Assembly (NCBI GenBank): GCA_905234485.1
Contig: CAJOHV010000001.1
Span: 1 to 64,000 of the forward strand
Direction: 5' to 3'
DNA: 64,000 nucleotides
Origin: an uncultured Bacteroidales bacterium
GTDB taxonomy: Bacteria; Bacteroidota; Bacteroidia; Bacteroidales; UBA932
Position numbers and translations under genes: made by a program. The notes under the pieces were generated by a model. It was not told where the DNA came from. It did not search any database and saw only the letters and a program-made list of their open reading frames with translations. Positions 42,637-51,596 of this stretch are shown here, piece by piece. The first letter of the stretch is position 1, and the number at the start of each line of letters is the position of its first letter.

Positions 42637-45600
42637 TTATTTTTTGTTTATATCAATCTTGATTGTGTCTTTGTCCCACTCGACCTCGCTCGCGCTTGAG
42701 GGGGCTTCCTCGATATGTTTGAGATCGAGGCTTCCGGAAAGCGTCTGGGAACTAATGTAAGAGCCGAAGTTATCAATGGCCTCCTTAATAGCGTCATAAG
42801 CTGTTCCGCCAGAATAAATAACTGTACTTATCCTGTCCGTGACATCCAGGTCACGCTCCTTGCGGAGGGTCTGGATGGGGTGGATGAGTTCGCGGGCGTT
42901 GCCTTCGCGGATGAGTTCCGGAGTCTGGACGATGTCCAGGGCGACCGTCAGCGAGCCTTCTGAAGCCACGAGCCAGCCGGGCATATCCTCGGAGTTGATT
43001 TCGTAATCCTCCTTCGTGAGGACCACATCGCCGGACGGCAGGGCCAGAGTGTACTTGTCTTCAGCGCGCTCGATCTCCCCTATCTGCTCCTGGCTTAAGG
43101 CAGCGAACGCCGCTGCGATTTCCTTCATCTGCTTGCCGTAGATCTTGCCCAGCGTCTTGAAATTGGGCTTGATCTTCTTCGTGATGATTCCGGTCGTGTC
43201 GTGCAGGAATTCCAGGTCCTTGACGTTCACTTCCGTGAGGAAGATGTCGCGCACTTTCTCGATATGGGCCTTCACTTCGTCGTCGATGACGGGGACCACG
43301 ACCTTCGCCAGAGGCTTGCGGACGTTGATTCCCACCTTCTTGCGGAGGGCGAGGACCATCGAGGAGGCCTTCTGGGCGAAGGCCATGCTCTCTTCGAGAG
43401 CCGCATCGACCAGAGCCGCCTCCGATTCGGGCATAGGCTGATAGTGGACTGATTCCACGCCGGGCACCAGATCCAGATAGAGCCTTTCCGCGAAGAACGG
43501 GGCGATCGGAGCCGAGAGAAGGGCCACGTCCACCAGCGCTTCGTAGAGCGTCTGATAGGCCGAGAGTTTGTCTTCGCTCATACCCGAGCCCCAGAGGCGC
43601 TTCTTGTTCAGACGGATGTACCAGTTGCTGAGGTCGTCGCAGACGAAATCCTGAACCAGACGGCCCGCAAGGGTAACGTCGTAGTCCTCATAAGCATCCT
43701 TAACAGCCTTCGAAAGGGTGTTCAGACGGCTGATGAGCCAACGGTCGAACATAGGCCGTTTCGCATACGCAACTTTCGGCGCCGAAGGGTCGAAGTTGTC
43801 GATATTCGCATACAGCGCGAACACCGAATATGAGTTATAGAGCGTGCCGAAGAACTTCCTGCGTACTTCGTCCACGCCAGCTTCGTCGAATTTGAGATTA
43901 TCCCACGGCTGGGCGTTCGTGAGCATATACCAGCGAAGAGCGTCCGGGCCGTAGGTGTCCAGGGCCTTGAATGGATCCACGGCGTTGCCGAGGCGCTTGC
44001 TCATCTTCTCGCCCTTCTTGTCCAGCACCAGGCCGTTCGAGATCACGCGCTTGAATGCGGGAGTGCCGCTGACCATAGTGTGGATGGCGTGCAGGGTGTA
44101 GAACCATCCGCGCGTCTGATCCACGCCTTCGGCGATGAAGTCCGCCGTGGCGCCGAAATCGGGCGTCTCCAGCCCACGGAGACCGGTCTGCGCGTACGGC
44201 ATCGCGCCGCTGTCGAACCAGACGTCGATGAGGTCGGTCTCGCGCTTCATGCGTTTGCCGCTCGGGCTGACGAGGAAGATGTTGTCCACGTAAGGGCGGT
44301 GGAGGTCGATCTTGTCGTAGTTCGCCTTGCTCATATCGTCAGGGTCGAAGCCCCTCGCTTTGAGCGGGTTCTCGGACATAACGCCTTGTGCGACCGCCTT
44401 TTCTATCTCGTTGTACAGTTCTTTGACGCTGCCTATGCAGATCTCTTCCCTGCCGTCTTCAGTGCGCCATACGGGCAGCGGAGTACCCCAATAGCGGCTG
44501 CGGCTGAGGTTCCAGTCCTGGATATTCTCCAGCCACTTTCCGAAACGGCCGGTGCCGGTCGCTTCCGGTTTCCACTCGATGCCTTCGTTCAGTTCCATCA
44601 TCTTCTCGCGCACGGCGGAAGCCTTGATGAACCAGCTGTTCAGCGGGTAATAGAGCACGGGCTTGTCCGTCCTCCAGCAATGAGGATATGAGTGGACGTG
44701 CTTCTCGATCTTGAAGGCTTTGTTTTCCTGCTTCATCCAGACGCAGAGATCCACGTCCAGGGTAGGAGTCTCCGGAGTCGCATCCGGGTCGTAAGCGTTC
44801 TTCACATAACGGCCGGACCACTGCTTGTAAAGGTCCACGTTGACGTTGGTCTTTACATACTCGGGGTCGAGGTCTTCGATGCGGTAGAAGCGGCCCTTCA
44901 CGTCCACCTGGGCCTGCGGGTTGCCGTCTTTGTCCTTCACGTATAGCGCGGGGACGCCGGCCTCTTTCGAGACACGGGCGTCGTCTGCGCCGAAGGTTCC
45001 GGCTATATGCACTATTCCCGTTCCTTCGGAGGTGGTGACATAGTCGCCAAGAATCACCCTGAAGGCGCCCTCGCCGGGGTTGAACCAAGGAAGGAGCTGC
45101 TCGTAGCGCATGCCTTCAAGTTCCGCTCCCTTGATTTCGCCGGGAAGGACTTCATATTCGGTTTTGCCGTCGAACCATGCTCCGACCAGGTCTTTCGCGA
45201 TAATGTAAGTCGCGGGGATTCCGGTATAAGGATTCGCGCTGCGCACCTTCACATAGTCGATCTTGGGGCCGACGCAGAGGGCGCAGTTGCTGGGAAGAGT
45301 CCACGGGGTGGTCGTCCAGGCAAGGAAATACAGATCATCCTCGCCCACGACCTTAAACTGCACGCAGCAGGTAGTGTCTTTCACGTCGCGGTAGCAGCCG
45401 GGCTGGTTGAGTTCGTGCGAACTCAGGCCCGTTCCGGCAGCGGGGCTGAAGGGCTGGATGCTCTTGCCTTTGTACAGATAACCCTTTTTGTAGATATCCT
45501 TCAGGAGATACCAGAGGGTCTCGATGTAACGGTTATCGTACGTGATGTACGGGTCGTCCATATCCACCCAGTAACCGATGCGCTCAGTGAGCGTACGCCA

Positions 45601-45990
45601 CTCGGCGGTGTATTTCATAACCTCCTCGCGGCAGGTTTTGTTGTATTCTTCTACACTGATTTTAGTGCCGATGTCTTCCTTCGTGATGCCGAGTTTCTTC
45701 TCCACTCCAAGTTCCACGGGAAGGCCATGGGTGTCCCAGCCGGCGCGGCGACGGACCTTGAAACCGCTCTGCGTCTTGTACCTGCAGACGGCGTCCTTGA
45801 TGCTGCGCGCCATAACGTGGTGTATGCCGGGCATACCGTTCGCGCTGGGCGGACCTTCGAAGAAGATGAACTCGGGAGCGCCCTCTCTCACCTCGAGCGA
45901 GCGCTCGAAGGCTTTGTTCTTCTTCCACCTTTCCAACACCTCTGCCGATGTCGCCACGAGGTCCAAACCCTTATACTCTTTAAAAGTCAT
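42637..45990 (-). CDS. ileS: Isoleucyl-tRNA synthetase
   Basis: Class I synthetase that charges tRNA-Ile, 1117 residues. The HIGH-type motif appears as GIHHV at 55-59 and KMSKR at 662-666. The large CP1 editing domain lies between them. No C-terminal zinc-binding Cys cluster is evident, and the C-terminal part is long, as in the eukaryote-like type that is often mupirocin-resistant. It is the first gene of the long ileS-dksA-lspA-GH27-gtrA-CNNM operon. Confidence 0.96.
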   Translation of the reverse strand: MTFKEYKGLDLVATSAEVLERWKKNKAFERSLEVREGAPEFIFFEGPPSANGMPGIHHVMARSIKDAVCRYKTQSGFKVRRRAGWDTHGLPVELGVEKKLGITKEDIGTKISVEEYNKTCREEVMKYTAEWRTLTERIGYWVDMDDPYITYDNRYIETLWYLLKDIYKKGYLYKGKSIQPFSPAAGTGLSSHELNQPGCYRDVKDTTCCVQFKVVGEDDLYFLAWTTTPWTLPSNCALCVGPKIDYVKVRSANPYTGIPATYIIAKDLVGAWFDGKTEYEVLPGEIKGAELEGMRYEQLLPWFNPGEGAFRVILGDYVTTSEGTGIVHIAGTFGADDARVSKEAGVPALYVKDKDGNPQAQVDVKGRFYRIEDLDPEYVKTNVNVDLYKQWSGRYVKNAYDPDATPETPTLDVDLCVWMKQENKAFKIEKHVHSYPHCWRTDKPVLYYPLNSWFIKASAVREKMMELNEGIEWKPEATGTGRFGKWLENIQDWNLSRSRYWGTPLPVWRTEDGREEICIGSVKELYNEIEKAVAQGVMSENPLKARGFDPDDMSKANYDKIDLHRPYVDNIFLVSPSGKRMKRETDLIDVWFDSGAMPYAQTGLRGLETPDFGATADFIAEGVDQTRGWFYTLHAIHTMVSGTPAFKRVISNGLVLDKKGEKMSKRLGNAVDPFKALDTYGPDALRWYMLTNAQPWDNLKFDEAGVDEVRRKFFGTLYNSYSVFALYANIDNFDPSAPKVAYAKRPMFDRWLISRLNTLSKAVKDAYEDYDVTLAGRLVQDFVCDDLSNWYIRLNKKRLWGSGMSEDKLSAYQTLYEALVDVALLSAPIAPFFAERLYLDLVPGVESVHYQPMPESEAALVDAALEESMAFAQKASSMVLALRKKVGINVRKPLAKVVVPVIDDEVKAHIEKVRDIFLTEVNVKDLEFLHDTTGIITKKIKPNFKTLGKIYGKQMKEIAAAFAALSQEQIGEIERAEDKYTLALPSGDVVLTKEDYEINSEDMPGWLVASEGSLTVALDIVQTPELIREGNARELIHPIQTLRKERDLDVTDRISTVIYSGGTAYDAIKEAIDNFGSYISSQTLSGSLDLKHIEEAPSSASEVEWDKDTIKIDINKK

Positions 45991-46000
45991 TTTTTTTACC

Positions 46001-46022
46001 TAATTTTGAGCCTACAAATTTA
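46001..46022. promoter_or_regulatory. Divergent -7 boxes for ileS and cvpA
   Basis: TAAATTTG on the minus strand (46022 to 46015) is 24 bases before the ileS ATG. TAATTTTG on the plus strand (46001-46008), 45 bases before the cvpA ATG, is weaker. Confidence 0.45.
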
Positions 46023-46053
46023 ACAAAAATCAAGGCCAAAAGCAAATAAGGAA

Positions 46054-46572
46054 ATGGCAGTTCTGGACATCGTTCTTCTGGTGATATTTATCCCCGCAAT
46101 TATCAGGGGAATAAGCAAAGGTTTCATCGAGCAACTCGCCGCTTTACTCTCGATTTTCCTGAGCGCATATGTGGCATATCTCTTTGCCGACAAGGTGGGC
46201 GCGTGGCTCTCGCAGTGGATTACCGTCAACTCCCCCACCGTCCTTTACATCGTTTCTTTCGTGGTGGTTATCATCCTCTGCGTGCTTGTGATGAACCTGG
46301 TCGCGAAGTTGCTTTCGAAGGTGATCGACGCCATCGCCCTGGGCTGGCTTAACCGCATACTCGGTTTCGTGATCGCCATCTTCAACACCGCCCTGGTGCT
46401 CGGCATACTCTTCGTGCTATTTGGAGACCTCAACGAAAAATACCTCCACCTCAGCACTCAGTTCATGCAGGATTCTGTGATTTATGCATGGATTCAGAAA
46501 CTCACGGACATCGTATTCCCCTATCTCGAGGGCCTTTTCACCAAGATAAGCAATGGCATCCAGGAAATCTAG
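46054..46572 (+). CDS. cvpA: CvpA family membrane protein
   Basis: A 172-residue inner-membrane protein with four hydrophobic helices and the CvpA/colicin V production protein pattern (IVLLVIFIPAIIRGISKGFIEQLAALLS and IALGWLNRILGFVIAIF). In other bacteria it is linked to colicin V secretion and envelope homeostasis, but its biochemical role is unknown. It overlaps tsaB by 20 bases, so the two are translationally coupled. Confidence 0.87.
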   Translation: MAVLDIVLLVIFIPAIIRGISKGFIEQLAALLSIFLSAYVAYLFADKVGAWLSQWITVNSPTVLYIVSFVVVIILCVLVMNLVAKLLSKVIDAIALGWLNRILGFVIAIFNTALVLGILFVLFGDLNEKYLHLSTQFMQDSVIYAWIQKLTDIVFPYLEGLFTKISNGIQEI

Positions 46573-47257
46573 GATAATCCTGATCGAGACTTCCGCCTCG
46601 CTCTGTTCGGTCGCATTGGCCGAAGAGGGAAATGTGCTGGCCTACCGCGAGAGCGCCGGGGGCCGGGAGCACGCAGCGCTGACCGCGCCCTTCGTCAGCG
46701 AGGTGCTCGCAGAAAGCGGGCTGAAGGTCTCCGACTGCGCGGCAGTCTGCGTCAGCGCCGGCCCCGGCTCCTACACCGGACTCCGCGTGGGTTCCTCCAC
46801 TGCAAAAGGCCTGTGCTTTGGCGCAGGCATCCCGCTGATCAGCGTGTCCACGCCGGATATCGTAGTCGCGAAGGCCATTTCCGGCGGGCTTGTGCCCGAC
46901 GGCTGCACGGCGATCATCCCGATGATCGACGCCCGAAGAATGGAAGTCTATTCAGCGGTCTACTCTCCCGCCGGCGAGCGGCTCACCGAAATCGCGCCCG
47001 TTGTGGTCGAAGGACCGGAGTCTTTTGCCTCGCTGCCTGACGGGAAGATTCTGCTCGTGGGTGATGGCGCTTTGAAATGTCGCGAGGTCCTCGGCGGGCT
47101 GGACGCCTCGTTCGCCGAACTCGTCGCCGACGCCGCCTCCATGGCGCCCCTTGCATTCAAAAAACTCGAAGCACGCGAGTTCGAAAACACCGCCTACTTC
47201 GAGCCTTTCTACCTTAAGGATTTCGTCGCTACCGTCTCCCGCAAACAACTCTGGTAG
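46553..47257 (+). CDS. tsaB: tRNA threonylcarbamoyladenosine biosynthesis protein TsaB
   Basis: Non-catalytic partner that assembles with TsaD and TsaE to make t6A37 in tRNAs reading ANN codons. The 234-residue ASKHA-fold protein has LIETSASLCSVALAEEG at the start, the conserved SAGPGSYTGLRVG segment near residue 65 and IPMIDARRMEVYSA in the middle. It has the typical size and lacks the metal-binding HxxxH of TsaD. It starts inside the cvpA 3' end and is followed by a terminator. Confidence 0.92.
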   Translation: MASRKSRIILIETSASLCSVALAEEGNVLAYRESAGGREHAALTAPFVSEVLAESGLKVSDCAAVCVSAGPGSYTGLRVGSSTAKGLCFGAGIPLISVSTPDIVVAKAISGGLVPDGCTAIIPMIDARRMEVYSAVYSPAGERLTEIAPVVVEGPESFASLPDGKILLVGDGALKCREVLGGLDASFAELVADAASMAPLAFKKLEAREFENTAYFEPFYLKDFVATVSRKQLW

Positions 47258-47295
47258 CCCGTGGCACGCAAGTGACTGGCATTCAGAAAGTTAAA

Positions 47296-47332
47296 TAAAA
47301 CTCGACTCCGGAAAATCTAGAGCCGAGTTTTA
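47296..47332. terminator. Bidirectional terminator after tsaB
   Basis: The stem TAAAACTCG/CGAGTTTTA (47296-47304 with 47324-47332) gives T runs on both sides, between the convergent tsaB and TlpA-like genes. Confidence 0.7.
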
Positions 47333-47368
47333 GTAAAGTGCTGTGAGTGAGGGGCTTATGCGCCACGC

Positions 47369-48466
47369 TTATTTCAGGAGGATAGCGAGTTCGCGTCGCA
47401 ACGCAACCTCGCTGTCGATCTTCGCGGAGGAGATTTCGTCGTTCGCGATGAGAATCGTGCTAGGAAGAGTCTGGAGGTTGTAGAGGCGAACTGCCGGAGA
47501 GGCGGCGCCATAACCGTCGCAGACATTGATCCAGGGCAGAGCCTGGTTCTTCACGACCGATGCCCAGAGAGCCTTGTCAGTGGTGACGCCCACGGCATAG
47601 ATCTCGAGGCCCTTTGAGTGATATGCTTTGTAAAGCGGAAGGAGGACATCCAAGTTGAAGAGTTTCTGAGCGGCATCGTCCACATCCCAGAAGTGGAGCA
47701 TAATCACCTTTGCGTCCACGCCGGCCAGGGAGACCTTTTCTGCGTTGATGTCCGGCAGGGCGATGTCCGGGAAACCGGCCTGCTCGGCCTGAAGGATTGC
47801 GCGCTCGAGTTCCATGTTGTTCTTACGCCTTTCAGCCTCGACCTCAAGCGCCTTCACATACTTCGACTTGGGGTATACGGTCTTCAGGGAATCCACGATT
47901 CCTCCGAAAAGTATCGCGTCGGTGGACTGGCTGAAAACCGGAAGGTCGGCAGTAACATTCTGGAACATGACCGGCACCACGGACAGGGAATGCGAATTGT
48001 TCAAGACATAAGCCAGCCTGTCGCGATAGTAGCGGACATAAGTGTTCATGGCTTCCTGCGGAGTGCCGGATGAGGCGAACTCGCGAATGAAGTCCGAGTA
48101 TGCTTTCTCCACTTCCGCCATTTCAGCGGAGCCCTTGGAGCCTTCTACGGTGTAGTTTCCGAGAGTGTCAGCCTCCACGACTGCCTTTTCGCCGACCTCC
48201 AGAAGCAGCGCGGCAAGACGGGTGTCACCCTTGAAAATGTAGATGAATTCGGGCTGACCTTTTGCGACGGGAACGTTGTAAGTAAAACGACCCTTCGAAT
48301 CAGTCTTCACGGAGTCAAGCAGGTCGGCGGAACTGACATTCAGTTTGTGCACTGCAAGCGAGGCGCCGGGAGCGTCTGCCACGGTCATCGACACACTGGC
48401 CTTCGGAGCGCAGGATGCGAAAAGCGCCAGGACAGCGCCCAGCGCGAGGATTCTAAAGTTTCTCAT
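47369..48466 (-). CDS. TlpA/AhpC-like thioredoxin-fold lipoprotein lacking the CXXC
   Basis: A 365-residue lipoprotein with lipobox ALFASC. Residues about 25-110 resemble the DUF4369 domain seen before thioredoxin domains in Bacteroidota, then a helical segment, and from about 230 a thioredoxin-like domain. At the place of the WCxxC active site it reads MLHFWDVDDAAQK, so no catalytic cysteines. The cis-proline end (LQTLPSTILIAN) is kept. It is probably not a disulfide reductase; a binding role is more likely. It overlaps the HIT gene by 14 bases. Confidence 0.8.
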   Translation of the reverse strand: MRNFRILALGAVLALFASCAPKASVSMTVADAPGASLAVHKLNVSSADLLDSVKTDSKGRFTYNVPVAKGQPEFIYIFKGDTRLAALLLEVGEKAVVEADTLGNYTVEGSKGSAEMAEVEKAYSDFIREFASSGTPQEAMNTYVRYYRDRLAYVLNNSHSLSVVPVMFQNVTADLPVFSQSTDAILFGGIVDSLKTVYPKSKYVKALEVEAERRKNNMELERAILQAEQAGFPDIALPDINAEKVSLAGVDAKVIMLHFWDVDDAAQKLFNLDVLLPLYKAYHSKGLEIYAVGVTTDKALWASVVKNQALPWINVCDGYGAASPAVRLYNLQTLPSTILIANDEISSAKIDSEVALRRELAILLK

Positions 48467-48854
48467 ATTCGGCGAGGATTGCTGCGGCCAGTTCGGCCTT
48501 ACGTTCGTCGGAAACTGTCGGGCGCTTCTTCCTGAAGTCCAGGTCGCCCTCGGTCTGAAGCGGCACGAGATGGATGTGAGTGTGCGGCACTTCCATTCCG
48601 AGCACGGCGACGCCCACCCTCTTGCAGGGCACGGCCGCTTTCAGAGCCACGGCGACCTTGCGGGCGAAAGCCCACAGACCTTCGTAGGTCTTTTCGTCCA
48701 GATTGAAAATATAATCGTCCTCCACGTTCTTGGGGATCACAAGGGTGTGCCCTTCAGCCAGAGGATTGATGTCCAGGAAAGCGTAGAATTCGTCGCTCTC
48801 GGCCACTTTGTACGAAGGTATTTCGCCTTTCGCGATGCGTGTGAAGATAGTCAT
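48453..48854 (-). CDS. HIT family protein
   Basis: Histidine-triad nucleotide hydrolase, 133 residues. The start MTIFTRIAKGEIPSYKVAES is typical of bacterial HinT/HIT proteins, and the triad HTHIH is at residues 91-95 followed by LVP. It probably hydrolyses AMP-linked small molecules. A longer frame upstream runs back into greA in another frame and is dropped; the ATG at 48854 is four bases after the greA stop. Confidence 0.93.
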   Translation of the reverse strand: MTIFTRIAKGEIPSYKVAESDEFYAFLDINPLAEGHTLVIPKNVEDDYIFNLDEKTYEGLWAFARKVAVALKAAVPCKRVGVAVLGMEVPHTHIHLVPLQTEGDLDFRKKRPTVSDERKAELAAAILAEYEKL

Positions 48855-48858
48855 AGGG

Positions 48859-49329
48859 CTAAAGGCTGATTTCGAGAATCTTGAACTTAAGCACGCCGGC
48901 GGGCACCTGTGCCTCCACGATCTCGCCCACACCGTGGCCGATGAGGGCCTTGCCGATAGGGGTCGTGGCGGCGAGTTTGCCCTTCGTGAAGTCTGCTTCC
49001 GACTCGCCCACGATGCTGAACTTCATCTTGGTTTTCGCGGAGAGGTTCTCCACGACGACCGTTGTCAACATCTGCACCTTATCTGTGCTGAGTTGCGAGG
49101 CGTCCAGCACCTTCGCGTTGGTGATCATGTTTTTCAAGTTCGCGATCTTGAGTTCAAGAAGACCCTGCGCCTCGCGGGCCGACTCATACTCGGCATTCTC
49201 CGAGAGGTCACCCTTCTCGCGGGCCTCAGCGATCTGGGCCGCGATGACGGGGCGCTGCGCGAGCGCTTCTTCCAACTCTTTCTTCAGTTTCTCGAGTCCT
49301 TCCTGACTCATATAATGTACTTCTGCCAT
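48859..49329 (-). CDS. greA: Transcription elongation factor GreA
   Basis: Binds the secondary channel of RNA polymerase and helps it cut and restart backtracked transcripts. The 156-residue protein has the N-terminal coiled coil with the conserved acidic tip REKGDLSENAEYESAREAQG near residue 38, and the C-terminal FKBP-like domain ending in SPTPAGKALIG-like TTPIGKALIGHGVGE. It is the first of greA-HIT-TlpA-like genes on the minus strand. Confidence 0.95.
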   Translation of the reverse strand: MAEVHYMSQEGLEKLKKELEEALAQRPVIAAQIAEAREKGDLSENAEYESAREAQGLLELKIANLKNMITNAKVLDASQLSTDKVQMLTTVVVENLSAKTKMKFSIVGESEADFTKGKLAATTPIGKALIGHGVGEIVEAQVPAGVLKFKILEISL

Positions 49330-49364
49330 AACTGGTTTGGTGTTTTGTCAACTAAAAGAGAGTC

Positions 49365-49405
49365 CTGCCTTTCGGCAGAACCCCTGGTTTGCTAATGCAA
49401 ATATA
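49365..49405 (-). promoter_or_regulatory. Possible greA promoter with small leader hairpin
   Basis: TATATTTG on the minus strand (49405 to 49398) is a -7 box. The leader before the ATG at 49329 includes a CTGCC-TTTC-GGCAG stem (49365-49378), which could also be a weak terminator for the upstream gene. Confidence 0.4.
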
Positions 49406-49418
49406 AGGAATTTTCGGA

Positions 49419-49559
49419 TTATTTCAACCCTTCCTCATACTTGGGCTTCATGATGGCTTCGTAGACCACGAGCTTTTTGAGCTCCTTCTTACGGGCCTTC
49501 TTGTCCTCCTTGTTCTTCAGATCTTCGAGGACATCCGATTGTTTCTTATTCTTCGTCAT
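49419..49559 (-). CDS. Small basic protein, 46 residues
   Basis: The frame from the ATG at 49559 (MTKNKKQSDVLED...) to TAA at 49419 encodes a strongly charged helical peptide with alternating Lys and Glu, ending KPKYEEGLK. Its ATG overlaps the TGA stop of the DPP III gene by four bases, a coupling arrangement common in real operons. No signal peptide, no recognised family. Its codon use fits the region, but size makes the call uncertain. Confidence 0.6.
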   Translation of the reverse strand: MTKNKKQSDVLEDLKNKEDKKARKKELKKLVVYEAIMKPKYEEGLK

Positions 49560-51541
49560 AGGCTTCCGTATTTCTTACCGTACTCGAGTTGCTGGGCGAG
49601 GAAATCGTCGGGGTACTTCACGCGGAAGTCCACAATCTTGCCGCACTTCTTGACTGGAACGATTTCCGGATTGATGAAACCGCCATAAGGCTTGAGGTTG
49701 AGAGCCTCGTAGCGAGCCTTGACCTCCTTGTGGAGTTCGGGATCGATGTTGACAGCGTAAGTTTCAATGAGATACTTGCCGGCTTTGTAATCTCCCTCAC
49801 TCTTGATGCGCTGGATCTCCGCGAGCAGTTCTGCGAACAGGCAGCGCAGTTTCTCATAATCGTTCACCACGAAATAGGTCTTTCCGTCGCGGACCTTCTT
49901 CTCGATCACATTGTCCTTGGCGCCCTTCTCGTAGCACCACTCGGCGATGAGTTTACGGTTCTGCATATGCGCTTCCGTGTTCGGGCGGCCGAGTTCCACG
50001 CGGGTGAACTGAGTGAACAAGCCGTTGCGGATGTAACTCGAATATTCGGCTTTGTAGGCATCCTTGTCCGGCATCACGCCCAGTTCGACCATCTTCGGGT
50101 CGGCGGTGTAGTAGAGGCCGAACAGGTCCGCGCGCGCTTCTTCGAGAGCGGAGGCATACTCGCCCATAGCGGTCGTGCTCACGCCGGGCAGCAACTGGCC
50201 GGATCCATGGCCGAGGCATTCGTGCAGATCGGTGTGAACCTCGTCTGCCCAAGGGCCGTACTTGCGGACCATGGCCTTTTCTTCGTCGTCCCACGCGAAT
50301 TCGTCGAGCATGTTGCGCGGCGATTCCTTGGCCGCATAGTCATAGGCGTGCGTGATATTCGCGATCGTCACGCTCTTGCTGCCGTACTCCTTGCGGATCC
50401 AGTCCGCGTTCGGGAGGTTGATGCCGATCGGGGTCGAGGGATAACTGTCGCCCGCGAGACAGACGGCGTTGATGACCTTCGCGCTGACGCCCTTGACTTC
50501 CTTCTTGCGGAAGCGCGGGTCCACGGGCGAATTGTCCTCGAACCACTGCGCGTTCTTCGATATTATCTCCGTGCGGCGCGAGGCCTCGAAGTCCTTGATG
50601 TTCACATATCCTTCCCACGCGCCCTTGCGGCCGAGCGGGTCGTTGTAGTCTTCGATGAAACCGTTGATGAAATCCACCGTTCCGACAGTGTCCTTCACCC
50701 ACTCGATGTTGAACTCATCCCAGACGTGAAGGTCGCCGGTCTCATAGTACTTGATCAGCAGCGCGAGAGCGTTCTTCTGGATATCGTTTTCCGCATACTC
50801 AGCAGCCTTTGCGAGTTCCTCGCATATATTGCTGATCGCAGCGTCGTAAATGCCTCCCTTCTTCCAAGGCAGTTCCACCACTTTGCCATCCTGCTTCACG
50901 ACCTTGGTATTCAGACCATAAGCAATCGGGCGGGGATCATCGGGAACGTTAATACTATCATAGTACTTCTCCACCTCTTCGCGAGTGACTCCGTCGTAGA
51001 AGTTCACGGCCGAGAGTTTAACGATATCGCCCGTGATCTCGGTCGAACGGCGCTGCAGGCCCTTCGTCGCGTCGTAGACATAGTCGGCGATCTCAGAGTT
51101 CTCGCCCACCGCTTCGAGCAGGCCTTCGAAGTACTCTTTAGGGCACTCCGGGAAGAACTTATCCTCAGCGTAGTGATGATGCACACCGTTCGAGAAGAAC
51201 ACGCGTTTTGCGTACACGACGAAAGCATCCCAGTCAGCGCCCGCGCGCTCACCCTTATAATTATTAAGGATGTTTTCGAGGGCATGCCTTAGGGGGATGT
51301 TTCCCGCAGAGTTCTGATCCCAGAGAATGTCGCGGCCCCATTTCGCAGCCTCTGCGAGATGGTAGGCATACGCTTTCTGCTGGAAAGTCAGGTTCTCCCA
51401 GCCGGGGATTGTGTACCTCATCACTTTGAGGTCGGCGAATTCGTCCACCAGATAGCGGAATCCCTCCACCTTGTCGTTCTTAACGGTGCAAGAAATCATG
51501 GTAAGTGCTGCCACGAGGCAGAATGATATTGAACGTTTCAT
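49556..51541 (-). CDS. Dipeptidyl peptidase III (M49) lipoprotein
   Basis: Zinc exopeptidase that removes dipeptides from the N-terminus of oligopeptides. The 661-residue protein has a lipobox MISC near residue 18, so it is predicted to be envelope-anchored. The M49 zinc motif HECLGH is at 440-445, and the third ligand motif EEARAD at 467-472. It shares an ATGA overlap with the 46-codon gene that follows it. Confidence 0.93.
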   Translation of the reverse strand: MKRSISFCLVAALTMISCTVKNDKVEGFRYLVDEFADLKVMRYTIPGWENLTFQQKAYAYHLAEAAKWGRDILWDQNSAGNIPLRHALENILNNYKGERAGADWDAFVVYAKRVFFSNGVHHHYAEDKFFPECPKEYFEGLLEAVGENSEIADYVYDATKGLQRRSTEITGDIVKLSAVNFYDGVTREEVEKYYDSINVPDDPRPIAYGLNTKVVKQDGKVVELPWKKGGIYDAAISNICEELAKAAEYAENDIQKNALALLIKYYETGDLHVWDEFNIEWVKDTVGTVDFINGFIEDYNDPLGRKGAWEGYVNIKDFEASRRTEIISKNAQWFEDNSPVDPRFRKKEVKGVSAKVINAVCLAGDSYPSTPIGINLPNADWIRKEYGSKSVTIANITHAYDYAAKESPRNMLDEFAWDDEEKAMVRKYGPWADEVHTDLHECLGHGSGQLLPGVSTTAMGEYASALEEARADLFGLYYTADPKMVELGVMPDKDAYKAEYSSYIRNGLFTQFTRVELGRPNTEAHMQNRKLIAEWCYEKGAKDNVIEKKVRDGKTYFVVNDYEKLRCLFAELLAEIQRIKSEGDYKAGKYLIETYAVNIDPELHKEVKARYEALNLKPYGGFINPEIVPVKKCGKIVDFRVKYPDDFLAQQLEYGKKYGSL

Positions 51542-51596
51542 ATAAATCAGAAGCTTAAGGCTATTTTGGTGCTAAGTTTCAGCGTTTTTCCGAAGG

